A stretch of 64,000 nt of DNA from Sphingomonas aquatilis (GCF_014196115.1 NZ_JACIDB010000005.1:1-64000), one strand, 5' to 3'; positions 1-8,574 are shown, numbered from the stretch's first letter. Notes: a model not told the origin generated them from the sequence alone. Translations and numbers: made by a program.

Positions 1-37
1 CCAGAAGCTGGTCCAAAACGTCCTTGTCGATTGCCAT
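1..37 (-). CDS. IS256-family transposase, N-terminal codons only (partial)
   Basis: Only 12 codons fall in the window. They read MAIDKDVLDQLL, the opening I recall from IS256-family (Mutator-type, DDE) transposases of alphaproteobacteria, which usually continue with a glycine-arginine-aspartate-proline stretch. A strong GGAAGGGA ribosome binding site lies just upstream, in the right place for the ATG at 37. The catalytic DDE core is outside the window. The call rests on this short match and on the interruption of the neighbouring gene; a different transposase family cannot be excluded. Confidence 0.6.
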   Translation of the reverse strand, partial: MAIDKDVLDQLL

Positions 38-95
38 ATCGATGGTCCCTTCCATTCCATCCTATGGCCTCCCGCACAAAATTCCTGACAGTCCC
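1..95 (-). mobile_element. IS256-family insertion sequence, one end only
   Basis: Read on the minus strand, position 95 begins GGGACTGTCAGG and continues into an AT-richer stretch, the type of terminal repeat I associate with IS256-family elements. A short transposase-like reading frame with a good ribosome binding site follows about 58 bases further in. To the right of 95 the DUF2252 reading frame is intact; to the left it stops resembling its family. The other end and any target duplication lie outside the window, so the boundary at about 95 is estimated to within a few bases. Confidence 0.65.
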
Positions 96-942
96 GACGG
101 GCGGCCGTGGCGACCCGCTCGCCCGGGTCGCGCGGCATCGCCGCACCGCGTGCAGCCGGCGCGACGGGGGCGGTCGCTTCCTTCAGATCGACCAGCGCAT
201 AAGACCAATTGCCCTTGCGCGTCCTGAGCGCGACGATCGCCGCATAGCGCAACAGGCCCAGCGAACTGCACCCCTTCATCCAATAGGCGGCATCGACCAG
301 CCGGACCTCGCGATCCTTCGGCTTGCCCTTCAGCGACAGGATCATCGCCGCGACGCGCTCGTCGGCGAACAGCGTGGTCAGCGCCTCGCGTTCCTCAGGC
401 GCCAGCTCCCAGAACTTCTTGCCGAGCGGGATGCGCGGCTCCACCGCATCCAGCCGTTCCTTCGCCAGATGCCGCCAGCGCCGGCCCAGCGCCTCACGTT
501 CGACGCTGCGGACGGTATCGGATTCGACGCCGGGGTCGCCGCTGGTCGGATCGTGGATCGCCGCGGCATAGCCATCGACCATCGCTTCCATCATCCGCAT
601 CGTGACGACGCCCGGCAGGTCGGAGCCGCGGGCGGCCGTGGCCAGCGACAGTCCGAGCCGGATGAGGTCGTGCGCGGGGTTGCCGATGACCGCCTGGTCG
701 AGATCGCGGATCTGGATGGCGACGGACCCGTCGCCGCTGGCGATCGGCCCCAGATTGCCGAGGTGGCAGTCGCCGCAAATCCACACCGCGGGCCCCACCG
801 GCACACGTCGCGCCGCGTCGGACGCCGCCAGCCATTCGTAGAATTTCGCCGTATTGCCCCGCACATAGGCATGGGCCGATCGCGCCATCTTCAACGTCCG
901 TCGGGATTCGAGAACGGCAAGACGATCAGAGGGATGCGGCAT
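96..942 (-). pseudogene. DUF2252 family protein, interrupted by an insertion sequence
   Basis: From the ATG at 942 the frame gives about 282 codons typical of DUF2252 proteins. The N-terminus has the family hallmark KMARSAHAYVRGNT, then WICGDCHLGNLGP, RDLDQAVIGNPAHDLIRL and VDLKEA. DUF2252 proteins have a kinase/phosphotransferase-like fold but no settled function. Family members of this type run to roughly 390 residues. Here the similarity ends after ERVATAAR, exactly where the IS256-like terminal repeat begins, and the expected segment around FVREL...PQDLK is missing. The frame stays open into the IS by chance. It is the last gene of the leftward run and is separated from bamB by about 230 bases containing a terminator-like hairpin. 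The C-terminal part should lie beyond the element. Confidence 0.75.
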
Positions 943-1108
943 GGACGGACAGGACCTCGACAGGAAAGACCCCATCACAACGCCGGGCGCGCCCGAAAGT
1001 GACGAAAGATTGCTGGCCCGATATGGTACTTTTAGTAGGTTCTGAGGCGAATGCCGCGCTGATGGCGACGTTCCGGCGCATCCGATCTGGTTTCGCTAGA
1101 TACACAAA

Positions 1109-1139
1109 GGACGCCGGTCCTGTGGCGGCCGCGGCGTCC
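1109..1139 (-). terminator. hairpin downstream of bamB
   Basis: GGACGCCG (1109-1116) pairs perfectly with CGGCGTCC (1132-1139). On the minus strand the hairpin is followed by TTTGTGT. It lies 38 bases past the bamB stop codon, which fits a bamB terminator, although the T tract is short. Confidence 0.45.
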
Positions 1140-1176
1140 CTGTCGTTCCATGCTCCCGTCGCCGGGGAGGCGCGGC

Positions 1177-2502
1177 TTATTTGAACGCCGTCACCTTGCC
1201 CGACTGGCCGACCGTGTACAGCGTGCCGTTCGCCACCACCGGCGGCAGCGCGAAGCTGTCCTTCGTATCGATCGTGTTCACGATGCTGCCGTCGGTCGGC
1301 GAGGTAAAGACGATCTGGCCCAGCGAATTGGTCAGGATCAGGCGGTTGCCGGCCAGGACTGGACCGAACCAGATGACCTGCGGGCCCTTCTGTTTCTTGG
1401 TGTTCTTGAACCGCTGCAATTGCGCGATCCAGCGCGCCTTGCCGTTCGAGCGGGCGAGGCAGACGAGGCGGCCGTTGTCGGTGACGACGAACAGCCAGTC
1501 GCCCGCGATCCACGGCGTCGAGATGCCGGCGAAATTCTGTTCCCACAACCGCTGGCCGGTCGCGAGATCGAGGCTGACCATACGGCCGCCCTGGCCGACC
1601 GCGAAGATGCGACCGTTGTCGATCACCGGATCGGCGTCGATGTCCGACAGGCTCGACACCGACGTCGTGATCGAGGTGCGCGACAGCGCATCGCCCCACA
1701 GGACACGGCCGTTTTCGTAGCGATAGGCGTTGAGCTCACCGCTCGAGAAGCCGGCGACGATCGTGCCCTGGCTGGCGGCCGGTGCCGCGACGCCGAACAC
1801 GCCCTGCGTCTCCAGCGTGCCGGACTGCGCCCACTGCACCTTGCCGTCGTTCTGGTCGATCGCGAAAATCTGATTGTCCTGGCTCAGCACATAGACAGAA
1901 CCATTGGCCAGCGTCGGCGCGCCGCGCAGCGGGCCGCCGGGTTTGGCACGCCAGATTTCCTTGCCGTCCGCAGCGTTGAACGCGACCACGTCGCCCAGGC
2001 CGTCGGTGGCGAAGACGCGCCCACCCTCGACGCTGGCACCGCCGCCGAAGCGCGCGGGGCGATTGGCATCGCCGCTCGCGACGCTGGCGCTCCACAGCTT
2101 TGCACCGGTATCGGCGGCAAAGGCATGCAGCTGCGCCTGCACGTCGACGATATACAGTTTGTTATCGACGATCACCGGCGCGGCGGCGAGCCGTTCGCGC
2201 ACCGAGCCGCCGTCGATCCGGCTTTCCCAAACGCGCGACGGCGTTTCGGCGAGCGCGAGCTGGCCCATCGACTTGGCGGCATTGCCGCCCGGCTGCGACC
2301 AGCTGGCGTTGGCAGCGGGGGCGGGCAGCGTCACCTGGATGTCGGCGATCGACGGATCGGCCTCGATGCCGTTTTCCGACGTCAGGATCGGAACGCGCTG
2401 GCCGACGGTCGGCGTCTTCTTGGGTGCGCCCTTGAACACGCCGCAGGCGGACAAGGCCATCAGGGCCGCAATGCCAACCGAGGCACGAATGGTGGTCTTC
2501 AT
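1177..2502 (-). CDS. bamB: outer membrane protein assembly factor BamB
   Basis: 441-aa lipoprotein of the BAM complex, which folds beta-barrel proteins into the outer membrane. The N-terminus is a lipoprotein signal with lipobox LSAC (acylated cysteine near residue 20). The rest consists of repeated PQQ-like beta-propeller blades, for example GGALRGAP-type strands and motifs such as VDNKLYIVDVQAQLHAF, VFATDGLGDVVAFNAADGKEIW without the full canonical spacing, and SVYVLSQDNQIFAID. The length is slightly above E. coli BamB (392 aa), as is usual in sphingomonads. It sits 31 bases downstream of the YfgM-like gene, the same pairing (yfgM-bamB) found in many proteobacteria, which supports both calls. 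Confidence 0.92.
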   Translation of the reverse strand: MKTTIRASVGIAALMALSACGVFKGAPKKTPTVGQRVPILTSENGIEADPSIADIQVTLPAPAANASWSQPGGNAAKSMGQLALAETPSRVWESRIDGGSVRERLAAAPVIVDNKLYIVDVQAQLHAFAADTGAKLWSASVASGDANRPARFGGGASVEGGRVFATDGLGDVVAFNAADGKEIWRAKPGGPLRGAPTLANGSVYVLSQDNQIFAIDQNDGKVQWAQSGTLETQGVFGVAAPAASQGTIVAGFSSGELNAYRYENGRVLWGDALSRTSITTSVSSLSDIDADPVIDNGRIFAVGQGGRMVSLDLATGQRLWEQNFAGISTPWIAGDWLFVVTDNGRLVCLARSNGKARWIAQLQRFKNTKKQKGPQVIWFGPVLAGNRLILTNSLGQIVFTSPTDGSIVNTIDTKDSFALPPVVANGTLYTVGQSGKVTAFK

Positions 2503-2533
2503 CTACGCGAGGCCTTCTCTATCGTGCGGCGGG

Positions 2534-3256
2534 TTATTGCGCGGTCGCGGCGCTGGCGGGGGTAACGACGCGAACCTTGGCGGCGGATGTATCCACCCCC
2601 ATCGATCCGGCCATCTGAACCGCGCGTTGACGGATCGTCTCGGGCACGCTCTCGGTGCTGCCGAGCTGGCTGAACATCTGGCCGGCAAGGTCGCGGCGCC
2701 CACTGTCAAGATAGGCCATCGCGACCAGTTCGCCCGCGCTGCCGAAATAGGCGTTGGCGGGGACGGCGATCGGACGCAGCCGCTCGATCACCACCTGCGG
2801 CTTCAGCGTGTCATATTCGGCGACGGTCTGGCGGATCAGCGCCAGGTCGCGGAACGGCTGCGCGACGCTGGTGTCGGCGGCGATCGCGGCGAACTTGGCG
2901 GCGGCGGCCTTGTCCTGCTTCTTCGACAGCAGGATGTCCGCCTCGGTCATCTGGGCCAGCGCGCGATAGCCGGGGCGGCCGCTCTGCGCGATGGGAGCCA
3001 GCGCCTTGGCGGCGGCATCGGGCTGGCCGTTGCCGAGCTGGTCGTAGGCGGCCTGCAATTGTTCGCCCTGCACGCCCGCCGCTTCGGTCTGGCGGTGTTG
3101 CCAGTACAGGAATCCGCCGAATGCCGCGAGCGCGGCGACGATTCCCACGATGGTCCAGCGGCCATAGCGTTCCCAGAAGGTCAGCAGTTGATCGCGGCGC
3201 AGTTCGTCGTCGACTTCGCGAAGGAACGCATCGTTGTTTTGCGGCGTAAGGGCCAA
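2534..3256 (-). CDS. YfgM-like TPR protein (ancillary SecYEG subunit family)
   Basis: 240 aa if translation begins at the TTG at 3256, giving MALTPQNNDAFLREVDDELR, the N-terminus I recall for the family, with GGAG six bases upstream. A GTG start at 3304 would add 16 residues without resemblance to relatives. One membrane segment (about residues 28-48, WTIVGIVAALAAFGGFLYW) follows a charged cytoplasmic end; the rest is a helical, alanine-rich TPR-like periplasmic domain (LGNGQPDAAAKALAPIAQSG and similar units). YfgM-type proteins associate with the Sec translocon and periplasmic chaperones. Its position directly before bamB matches the conserved yfgM-bamB arrangement. Confidence 0.82.
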   Translation of the reverse strand: MALTPQNNDAFLREVDDELRRDQLLTFWERYGRWTIVGIVAALAAFGGFLYWQHRQTEAAGVQGEQLQAAYDQLGNGQPDAAAKALAPIAQSGRPGYRALAQMTEADILLSKKQDKAAAAKFAAIAADTSVAQPFRDLALIRQTVAEYDTLKPQVVIERLRPIAVPANAYFGSAGELVAMAYLDSGRRDLAGQMFSQLGSTESVPETIRQRAVQMAGSMGVDTSAAKVRVVTPASAATAQ

Positions 3257-3362
3257 GGAGGGCTCCGGACGATAAAGGGCGGACGATAAAAGACTGGCGC
3301 GCACTCTTAGCGACGCCCGCCGGGAAACAAAAGGTCATGCAGGCTGTCGGCCTGCGCGTCGA

Positions 3363-4223
3363 TCATCCCTTGGCGGGATAGATCTGCTCAGGGCCGGGGA
3401 AGCTGCGCGCCCGTACCTCGTCGGCATAGGCTTCGGCTGCGGCGGAAATGCGGCCGGCCATGTCGTCGTAGCGCTTCACGAAGCGTGCAGTGCGTTCGAA
3501 CAGGCCCAGCATGTCCTCGGCGACCAGCACCTGCCCGTCGCACTGCGCCGATGCACCGATGCCGATCGTCGGGCAGGCGATCTCTTGCGTGATGCGAATC
3601 GCGATCGGCTCCATCACGCCCTCGATCACCACGGCGAAGGCGCCCGCTTCGGCGACGGCGGCGGCATCGCCGACGATCTTCTCCGCCTCCGCCTCGGTCC
3701 GCCCGCGCGCGCCATAACCGCCCAGCACGTTCACCGCCTGTGGCGTCAGCCCGACATGGCCCATGACGGGAATGCCGCGTTCGGACAGGAAGCGGACGGT
3801 GGACGCCATCGCCGCGCCGCCTTCCAGCTTCACGGCCGCCGCGCCGGTCTGCTTCAGCAGCCACGCGGCGCTTTCGAACGCCTTTTCGGGTGAGGCTTCG
3901 TAGCTGCCGAAGGGCATGTCGATGACCACCACCGCATGCGCACTGCCGCGCACCACCGCCGCGCCGTGCGCCGCCATCATCTCGAGCGTGACGGGCACGG
4001 TGGACGGCAGGCCGTAGATCACCTGGCCCAGGCTGTCGCCGACCAGCAGCATGTCGCAATGCGCGTCGAGCAACTGCGCGGTGCGCACCGTATAGGCGGT
4101 CAGCATCACCAGCGGCTCAGCCCCCTTGCGCTGGCGGATCGCGGGGACGGTCAGGCGCTTGCGCAGCGCCGGCGTCGGATTCGCACGGCTGGTCGCGGTG
4201 TCGATCGTATAGGTCGTGGACAT
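3363..4223 (-). CDS. panB: 3-methyl-2-oxobutanoate hydroxymethyltransferase
   Basis: 286-aa cytoplasmic enzyme transferring a hydroxymethyl group from 5,10-methylene-THF to 2-oxoisovalerate to make ketopantoate, the first step of pantothenate synthesis. Family motifs are clear: [13 protein letters not shown] at the N-terminus, [13 protein letters not shown] (metal-binding aspartate), [18 protein letters not shown] (metal-binding glutamate), GHVGLTPQ and TIGIGAS. The ATG at 4223 is chosen over an upstream start because it gives the normal family length. panC is not adjacent. The small membrane protein upstream ends 25 bases before it. Confidence 0.95.
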   Translation of the reverse strand: MSTTYTIDTATSRANPTPALRKRLTVPAIRQRKGAEPLVMLTAYTVRTAQLLDAHCDMLLVGDSLGQVIYGLPSTVPVTLEMMAAHGAAVVRGSAHAVVVIDMPFGSYEASPEKAFESAAWLLKQTGAAAVKLEGGAAMASTVRFLSERGIPVMGHVGLTPQAVNVLGGYGARGRTEAEAEKIVGDAAAVAEAGAFAVVIEGVMEPIAIRITQEIACPTIGIGASAQCDGQVLVAEDMLGLFERTARFVKRYDDMAGRISAAAEAYADEVRARSFPGPEQIYPAKG

Positions 4224-4248
4224 GGCAGCAGGCCTTACGCGCCTTGTC

Positions 4249-4686
4249 TCAACCGATCCATCCCCGCCGACGCGCATGGCCCGACAGCCAGACGCCCAGC
4301 AGCGCCACCGCGGCGATGAAGACGGGGAAGGGGACGACCTGCGCCGCGCCGCGCACCGCGATGATGTCGGTCGCGACGAACAACCAGCCGAACTGCGCGA
4401 TCACGGCGATTAGCGAAACGAGGAACAGTGGCCGGGCCAGCGCCGACCGCAGCACCAGCGCGAGTGCGGCAGCAAGGCCGCTGCCGGTCGCGAGGGCATA
4501 GACGCCGTTGTACCAGATCGGGAAGCTCGCATAGAGCCGTCGGTAATAAGCGTCCGCCGGCCCCATCGCCTCCGCGCCCAGGCGGATCTGCTGGACGCAG
4601 GCGAACACGCCCACCGCGCCCCAGATGACCAGAACCATCGCAACGATGGTGAACCACATAGGTGTCGCCGGTCTGCCGCGCGTCAT
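4249..4686 (-). CDS. small four-helix membrane protein
   Basis: 145 aa from the ATG at 4686. Four hydrophobic segments are evident: near residues 11-31 ([20 protein letters not shown]), 57-77, 83-103 and 114-134. The second loop contains [20 protein letters not shown]. Relatives in sphingomonads are often annotated loosely as sugar transporters, but no transporter signature is visible, so I make no functional call. It lies between the ArsC/Spx-like gene and panB on the same strand and may be cotranscribed with them. Confidence 0.75.
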   Translation of the reverse strand: MTRGRPATPMWFTIVAMVLVIWGAVGVFACVQQIRLGAEAMGPADAYYRRLYASFPIWYNGVYALATGSGLAAALALVLRSALARPLFLVSLIAVIAQFGWLFVATDIIAVRGAAQVVPFPVFIAAVALLGVWLSGHARRRGWIG

Positions 4687-4739
4687 CGCATCCCCCTCTT
4701 TTGGAAACAGGATGCCGCGGCACGCCCCGCGACGCAACG

Positions 4740-5102
4740 TCAGCCCAGCGCGGCAGCCCAGGCATCGGGTTTGAAGCCGACCAGCAGCACGCCGTCGCCC
4801 TCCAGCACCGGGCGTTTGATCATGGAAGGCTGCGCGATCATCAGCGCGATCGCCTTGTCCGCATCCAGGTCGGCGCGGTCGGCGTCGGGCAGCTTACGGA
4901 ACGTCGTGCCCGCGCGATTGAGCAGGACCTCCCAGCCGAGCGTGTCGACCCAGCGCCGCAGTCGCCCCTCATCGACTCCATCGCTTTTGTAATTGTGGAA
5001 TCGATACGACACGCCCGCCTGATCCAGCCAGACGCGCGCCTTCTTCACCGTGTCGCAATTGGGGATGCCGTAGAGGATGAGGGGCACCGTCGTCTCCATC
5101 AT
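4740..5102 (-). CDS. ArsC/Spx/YffB-family thioredoxin-fold protein
   Basis: 120 aa beginning MMETTVPLILYGIPNCDTVK. The single N-terminal cysteine in the NCDTVKKA motif, and the later SMIKRPVL segment with its conserved Arg-Pro, are typical of the ArsC/Spx family. YffB-type members of this size are presumed glutathione-linked reductases of uncertain substrate. No arsenical genes are nearby and the ArsC arginine set is incomplete, so arsenate reduction is not implied. Two adjacent ATG codons (5102 and 5099) are both possible starts. The GNAT gene ends 44 bases upstream. Confidence 0.85.
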   Translation of the reverse strand: MMETTVPLILYGIPNCDTVKKARVWLDQAGVSYRFHNYKSDGVDEGRLRRWVDTLGWEVLLNRAGTTFRKLPDADRADLDADKAIALMIAQPSMIKRPVLEGDGVLLVGFKPDAWAAALG

Positions 5103-5146
5103 GGTCGGCCCGGCCTTTGCCAGCGTCGGGGGCGAAGCGGAAGCGG

Positions 5147-5680
5147 TCAGCGGGACGACAGCCGTACCTCCATCGATGGCACGTCGCCGCCCTCGACGAG
5201 GCACGGGCGCATGGCCGGGCCCGTCTCGACGAACCCCAGCTTGTCCAGAACCCGGCCGGAGGCGGGGTTCGACAGGAAATATCCCGATGTGATCGTCCGC
5301 AGCGCCAGCGTGTCGAACCCGAACGCCAGCACCGCCCGCGCGGCCTCGGTCGCCAGACCTGACCCCCAGTGCGGCCGGCCGAGCCAATAGCCCAATTCGG
5401 CGACATCCGGCGCCGGGGACGGCGTCAGGCCGATGGCGCCGATCAGCGTGTCATTGTGCCTGCGCGTGATCGCCCACACCCATTCGTGCGGGACGATCCG
5501 GTCCAGGAAAAAGGCGGCATCCTCAGGCCCATAAGGATGCGGCACGCGCGCCAGTCGTCGCGCGACGTCCCGATCGCCAATCGCCGCGACGATCGCATCC
5601 GCGTCGCAGTGCTGCGGGTGGCGCAGGACCAGGCGTTCAGTGACGAGCCGGGGGCGATGGGGAAGGGGGCGTGCGTCCAT
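5147..5680 (-). CDS. GNAT-family N-acetyltransferase (RimJ/RimL type)
   Basis: 177 aa. The N-terminus RLVTERLVLRHP and the central ELGYWLGRPHWGSGLATEA, which includes the acetyl-CoA pyrophosphate-binding loop, identify the RimJ/RimL-like subgroup (Acetyltransf_3). SNPASGRVLDKLGF is the usual C-terminal CoA-contact helix. The acceptor is unknown; members modify protein N-termini or small molecules. It follows the amidotransferase gene by 44 bases on the same strand. Confidence 0.9.
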   Translation of the reverse strand: MDARPLPHRPRLVTERLVLRHPQHCDADAIVAAIGDRDVARRLARVPHPYGPEDAAFFLDRIVPHEWVWAITRRHNDTLIGAIGLTPSPAPDVAELGYWLGRPHWGSGLATEAARAVLAFGFDTLALRTITSGYFLSNPASGRVLDKLGFVETGPAMRPCLVEGGDVPSMEVRLSSR

Positions 5681-5724
5681 CGTCCGGGCGTACGATCCTT
5701 TGAACGGTGCGGCCAGCTTGGCCG

Positions 5725-6423
5725 TCAGGCGACGCGTCCGCTCGCCAGATAGCGATTGAGCCACGCGCCGATCGCGGCATTGTCGCTGGGGCCGTCCAGC
5801 GAGCGTGTCGCCTGATCGCGCAAGGTCGCATCGATGTCGGGCGCGGTGTGGGCGGCGATCAGCGCGCGGGCGTAGGCCGCGTCGAACTCGGGGTGGAACT
5901 GCAGCGTCAGCGCATAGCCGTCGGCATAGGATAGCGCGGCGCACGGCGTAAACGGCGTGCGGGCGAGCACCTCGGCACCCTCCGGTGGTGTCACGACCTG
6001 ATCCTGATGCGAGGCCATCGCGGTCACGCTGGCTCCTAGGCCCGCGATCGGGGTTAGGATGTCGTAGCGGGTCAGGCCCAGGCCCCAGCCTTGCGGCGCC
6101 TTCACCACCCGGCCGCCAAAGGCATGCGCGATCGCTTGATGCCCGAAACAGATACCGATCAGCCGCGCCGTGCCGCGCGCGGTGCGCAGGAAGTGGGTAA
6201 GCGATTCGAACCAGCCATGGCCGTCGTTCACCCCCGCCGCCGATCCGGTGACGACATAGGCGTCGCACGCGTCCGGCGAGCCGGGTAACTCGCCGCCGCG
6301 AACGTCGTAGCGGGTGTAGCAGTGGCTCGGCCCCAGGAGTGCGGCCATCATCCCGGCGTAGGTGCCGTGCTTTTCAGCAAGATCGCCCGGCGGTGCGCCG
6401 GTTTCGAGGATGCCGATATGCAT
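5725..6423 (-). CDS. class I glutamine amidotransferase-like protein
   Basis: 232 aa from the ATG at 6423 (MHIGILETGAPP). The class I triad is present: the nucleophilic cysteine in IGICFGHQAIAHAFGG and the His/Glu pair in LQFHPEFD. Stand-alone members resemble GMP synthase amidotransferase domains and are annotated as type 1 glutamine amidotransferases; some hydrolyse gamma-glutamyl compounds. No synthase partner is adjacent. The open frame extends far upstream but that extension has no family resemblance and would run into the terminator region. Confidence 0.88.
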   Translation of the reverse strand: MHIGILETGAPPGDLAEKHGTYAGMMAALLGPSHCYTRYDVRGGELPGSPDACDAYVVTGSAAGVNDGHGWFESLTHFLRTARGTARLIGICFGHQAIAHAFGGRVVKAPQGWGLGLTRYDILTPIAGLGASVTAMASHQDQVVTPPEGAEVLARTPFTPCAALSYADGYALTLQFHPEFDAAYARALIAAHTAPDIDATLRDQATRSLDGPSDNAAIGAWLNRYLASGRVA

Positions 6424-6614
6424 GACAGGCGCTCCCGCAACAGGGCGCATCGCTCGCTGGGAAAAGGAAGGGCGGGGGAGAGTCCGGATACGCCGGTTGG
6501 ACTCGATCCCCCGCACCCCGACCACACCGGTGCCGGTTTTACCGGCAGGCTCCGCTCCGTATATCTCATTGACGGCGCGGTTGAGGCGCAGCACCCGTAC
6601 GCCGGATCGCGGCC

Positions 6615-6641
6615 AAAAAAAAGGCCGGTCAGAGACCGGCC
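6615..6641 (-). terminator. strong intrinsic terminator on the minus strand
   Basis: GGCCGGTC (6623-6630) and GACCGGCC (6634-6641) form an 8-bp perfect stem with a 3-base loop. On the minus strand the stem is followed at once by eight T residues (6615-6622), a textbook Rho-independent terminator. No protein gene on this strand ends nearby upstream; the next minus-strand gene is bfr, more than 1.3 kb away behind two plus-strand genes. Confidence 0.85.
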
Positions 6642-6760
6642 GGAAAGTTTTTAGGAGAGGATGCCTGAAAGGCACGGTCTTTGTGCATCGCAGCACGGAT
6701 TGTCGCAAGTGCAAAACGTGCAATCGCGCTTTTGTATCGCGCAATCGTTATCGGTATCAC
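6615..6760 (-). ncRNA. candidate small RNA ending at the orphan terminator
   Basis: The 392-base gap between the amidotransferase and the cyclophilin has no convincing gene, yet holds a strong minus-strand terminator. Just before it on that strand lie a small hairpin (TGCCT, loop TTC, AGGCA), then an unpaired pyrimidine-rich run with CCTCTCC, which could pair with Shine-Dalgarno sequences, then the terminator. Hairpin - CU-rich single strand - terminator is the usual shape of a trans-acting sRNA. The 5' end is unknown and I could not identify a clear promoter, so the right boundary is a guess. Confidence 0.4.
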
Positions 6761-6815
6761 ATAGGCGATGGTGGCTGATCCCGCCTCGGCCGACCATTGC
6801 AAACCAGGGTTTATC

Positions 6816-7469
6816 ATGCGCTTTTTCCATGCTCTTCTCGCAGTCGCAGCGTTTGCGTCGGCTGGCTCCGCTGCACCGCCGCGCGAACCGGCGATCGTGC
6901 GCGTCCGGCTGGACACGGCCTATGGCCCGGTCGTGCTGGCGCTCGACGCCCGACACGCACCCCGCACGGTCGCCAATTTCATGGGCTATGTCGACGACGG
7001 GCGATTCGACGGCATGACCTTCTATCGGTCGGCACGGAACCGGCAGGCGCCGACCTATGGCTTCGTCCAGGGCGGGATCCGGACCGACGCACGCCGCATT
7101 CTGCCGCCGTTTCCGCTCGAGACGACGGCGATGACGGGGATCAAGCACACCGACGGCACGATCTCGATGGCGCGGCGCGCCGATGCCGGGTCGGCGGGGG
7201 GCAATTTCTTCATCACGATCGGTGCGATGCCCAGCATGGACGCCAAGGGCAGCTATCAGGGCTATGCCGCCTTCGGCCATGTCGTGTCGGGGATGCCCGT
7301 GCTGAAGCGGATCCTGGCGCAGCCCACCGGCGGCGGCATGGGCGGGCAGTTGCTGTTGCGCCCGGTCAAGCTGGTCCGCGCGGTGCGCCTGACCGGCACG
7401 CCGCATCCGACCGGTATCGTCAAGCCATGGCTGGTGAAAACGCAGGCTGATCCCGCCCGCCGCAAATAG
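6816..7469 (+). CDS. secreted cyclophilin-type peptidyl-prolyl isomerase
   Basis: 217 aa beginning MRFFHALLAVAAFASAGSAA, a clear Sec signal peptide, so it should act in the periplasm. The cyclophilin fold is recognisable from RHAPRTVANFMGYVDDGRFDGMTFYR, FVQGG, GTISMARR (an ISMAR variant of the active-site strand), AGGNFFITIG and FGHVVSGMPVLKRI. It should catalyse cis-trans isomerisation of prolyl bonds during folding of exported proteins. The open frame begins earlier, but the ATG at 6816 gives the signal peptide. Confidence 0.9.
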   Translation: MRFFHALLAVAAFASAGSAAPPREPAIVRVRLDTAYGPVVLALDARHAPRTVANFMGYVDDGRFDGMTFYRSARNRQAPTYGFVQGGIRTDARRILPPFPLETTAMTGIKHTDGTISMARRADAGSAGGNFFITIGAMPSMDAKGSYQGYAAFGHVVSGMPVLKRILAQPTGGGMGGQLLLRPVKLVRAVRLTGTPHPTGIVKPWLVKTQADPARRK

Positions 7470-7532
7470 CCGCGCACGCAACCATCCGTCGTCCCGAGCG
7501 CTTGGTCCGCCTTGTCTTGCAGGAGGTTGACG

Positions 7533-7907
7533 ATGAAGACGGCATGGCTTGCGGCGCTGGCCGCGGTGACGATGGTGGCGCCAGTCACGATGGGCGCGGC
7601 GATCGCGCAGCGCGGCGACTATCGCTGGAACGGCGATCGTGACGGCCGGTGGGAGCCCGCCGATCATTATCGCGAAGGCCGCTACCGCGAGCGGCGCCTG
7701 GGCCGCAACGACCGCATCTATCGCGGGCGTGACGGTCGCGCCTATTGCCGGCGTAGCGACGGCACGACCGGTCTGGTGGTCGGCGCCGTCGGTGGCGGCG
7801 TGCTCGGCAATCTGGTCGGCGGCGGCACGCTCGGCACGCTGCTCGGCGCCGGTGGCGGCGCGGTGCTCGGCCGCTCGATCGACCGCGGCAATGTGAAGTG
7901 TCGCTGA
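7533..7907 (+). CDS. glycine-zipper 2TM domain envelope protein
   Basis: 124 aa with a perfect AGGAGG ribosome binding site ahead of the ATG. A signal peptide (about residues 1-26) is followed by a basic, Arg/Tyr-rich segment (HYREGRYRERRLGRNDRIY) and then a glycine-zipper (VVGAVGGGVLGNLVGG, repeated as TLLGAGGGAVLG). The 2TM glycine-zipper is common in small outer-membrane or periplasmic stress proteins of sphingomonads. Function is not established. Confidence 0.8.
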   Translation: MKTAWLAALAAVTMVAPVTMGAAIAQRGDYRWNGDRDGRWEPADHYREGRYRERRLGRNDRIYRGRDGRAYCRRSDGTTGLVVGAVGGGVLGNLVGGGTLGTLLGAGGGAVLGRSIDRGNVKCR

Positions 7908-7918
7908 GGTAACGATCC

Positions 7919-7941
7919 GGGGCGGGCGCGATGCCCGCCCC
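7919..7941. terminator. hairpin between convergent genes
   Basis: GGGGCGGGC (7919-7927) pairs with GCCCGCCCC (7933-7941). It sits between the ends of the glycine-zipper gene (plus) and bfr (minus), so it may end transcripts from both sides. There is no clear T tract on either strand. Confidence 0.45.
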
Positions 7942-7949
7942 GAACGCGG

Positions 7950-8468
7950 TCAGGCGAGGTGCGGCGCGGCGCCCGATTTGGGCGAATCATGCTCGCTGAT
8001 CGAGTTGAGCTGCACGTAATTGTGAATGCCCATCCGCTCGATCATGTCGAACTGCCGCTCCAGCGTATCGACATGCTCTTCTTCGCTGGCAAGAATACGC
8101 GTGAAGAGATCGCGGCTGACGTAATCCTTGACCTGCTCGCAATAGGCGATCGCGCCTTTGAGCTGCTCGACCGCTTCCATTTCCATGGCGAGGTCGGACT
8201 TCAGAACCTCTTCCACGGTCTCGCCGATACGTAGCCGACCCAGCAGCTGGAAGTTCGGCAGGCCATCGAGGAACAGGATGCGCTCCGACAACCAGTCGGC
8301 ATGCTTCATCTCATCGATCGACTCCATCCGCTCATACTGGGCGAGCTTATAGACGCCCCAATGGTCGAGCATCCGATAGTGGAGCCAATATTGGTTGATC
8401 GCGGTCAGCTCGTTCTTGAGCGCCTCGTTCAGAAATTCGATGACCTTTGGGTCGCCCTTCACTGCCAT
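7950..8468 (-). CDS. bfr: bacterioferritin
   Basis: 172-aa iron-storage protein of the 24-subunit haem-ferritin family. The dinuclear ferroxidase ligands are visible: E20 (LKNELTAINQY), E53 and H56 (ESIDEMKHAD), and the later EEEHVDTLE. M54, the axial haem ligand between subunits, is present, so this should be a true haem-binding Bfr. It is about 12 residues longer than E. coli Bfr at the C-terminus. It lies 106 bases downstream of bfd, on the same strand; the shared upstream palindromes suggest joint iron control. Confidence 0.96.
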   Translation of the reverse strand: MAVKGDPKVIEFLNEALKNELTAINQYWLHYRMLDHWGVYKLAQYERMESIDEMKHADWLSERILFLDGLPNFQLLGRLRIGETVEEVLKSDLAMEMEAVEQLKGAIAYCEQVKDYVSRDLFTRILASEEEHVDTLERQFDMIERMGIHNYVQLNSISEHDSPKSGAAPHLA

Positions 8469-8574
8469 ATCCTTCGCCTTCCGCTAATGTCGTGGGCGGG
8501 GGTGTAGGCGCCGTATGGCGGCTACGGCAAGGCAAAAAATGGCGGAAATCTGCGGTTTTCTGCCGCTGCGAACG

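Noticed and set aside
31..1002. 323-residue plus-strand open frame across the DUF2252 region
   Set aside because: It is antisense to a frame with clear DUF2252 motifs and has the Arg/His/Asp-rich composition typical of antisense frames in GC-rich DNA.
4740..5102. Arsenate reductase for arsenic resistance
   Set aside because: The thioredoxin-fold family is right but no ars genes are near, and the sequence is closer to the YffB/Spx-like group of unknown substrate.
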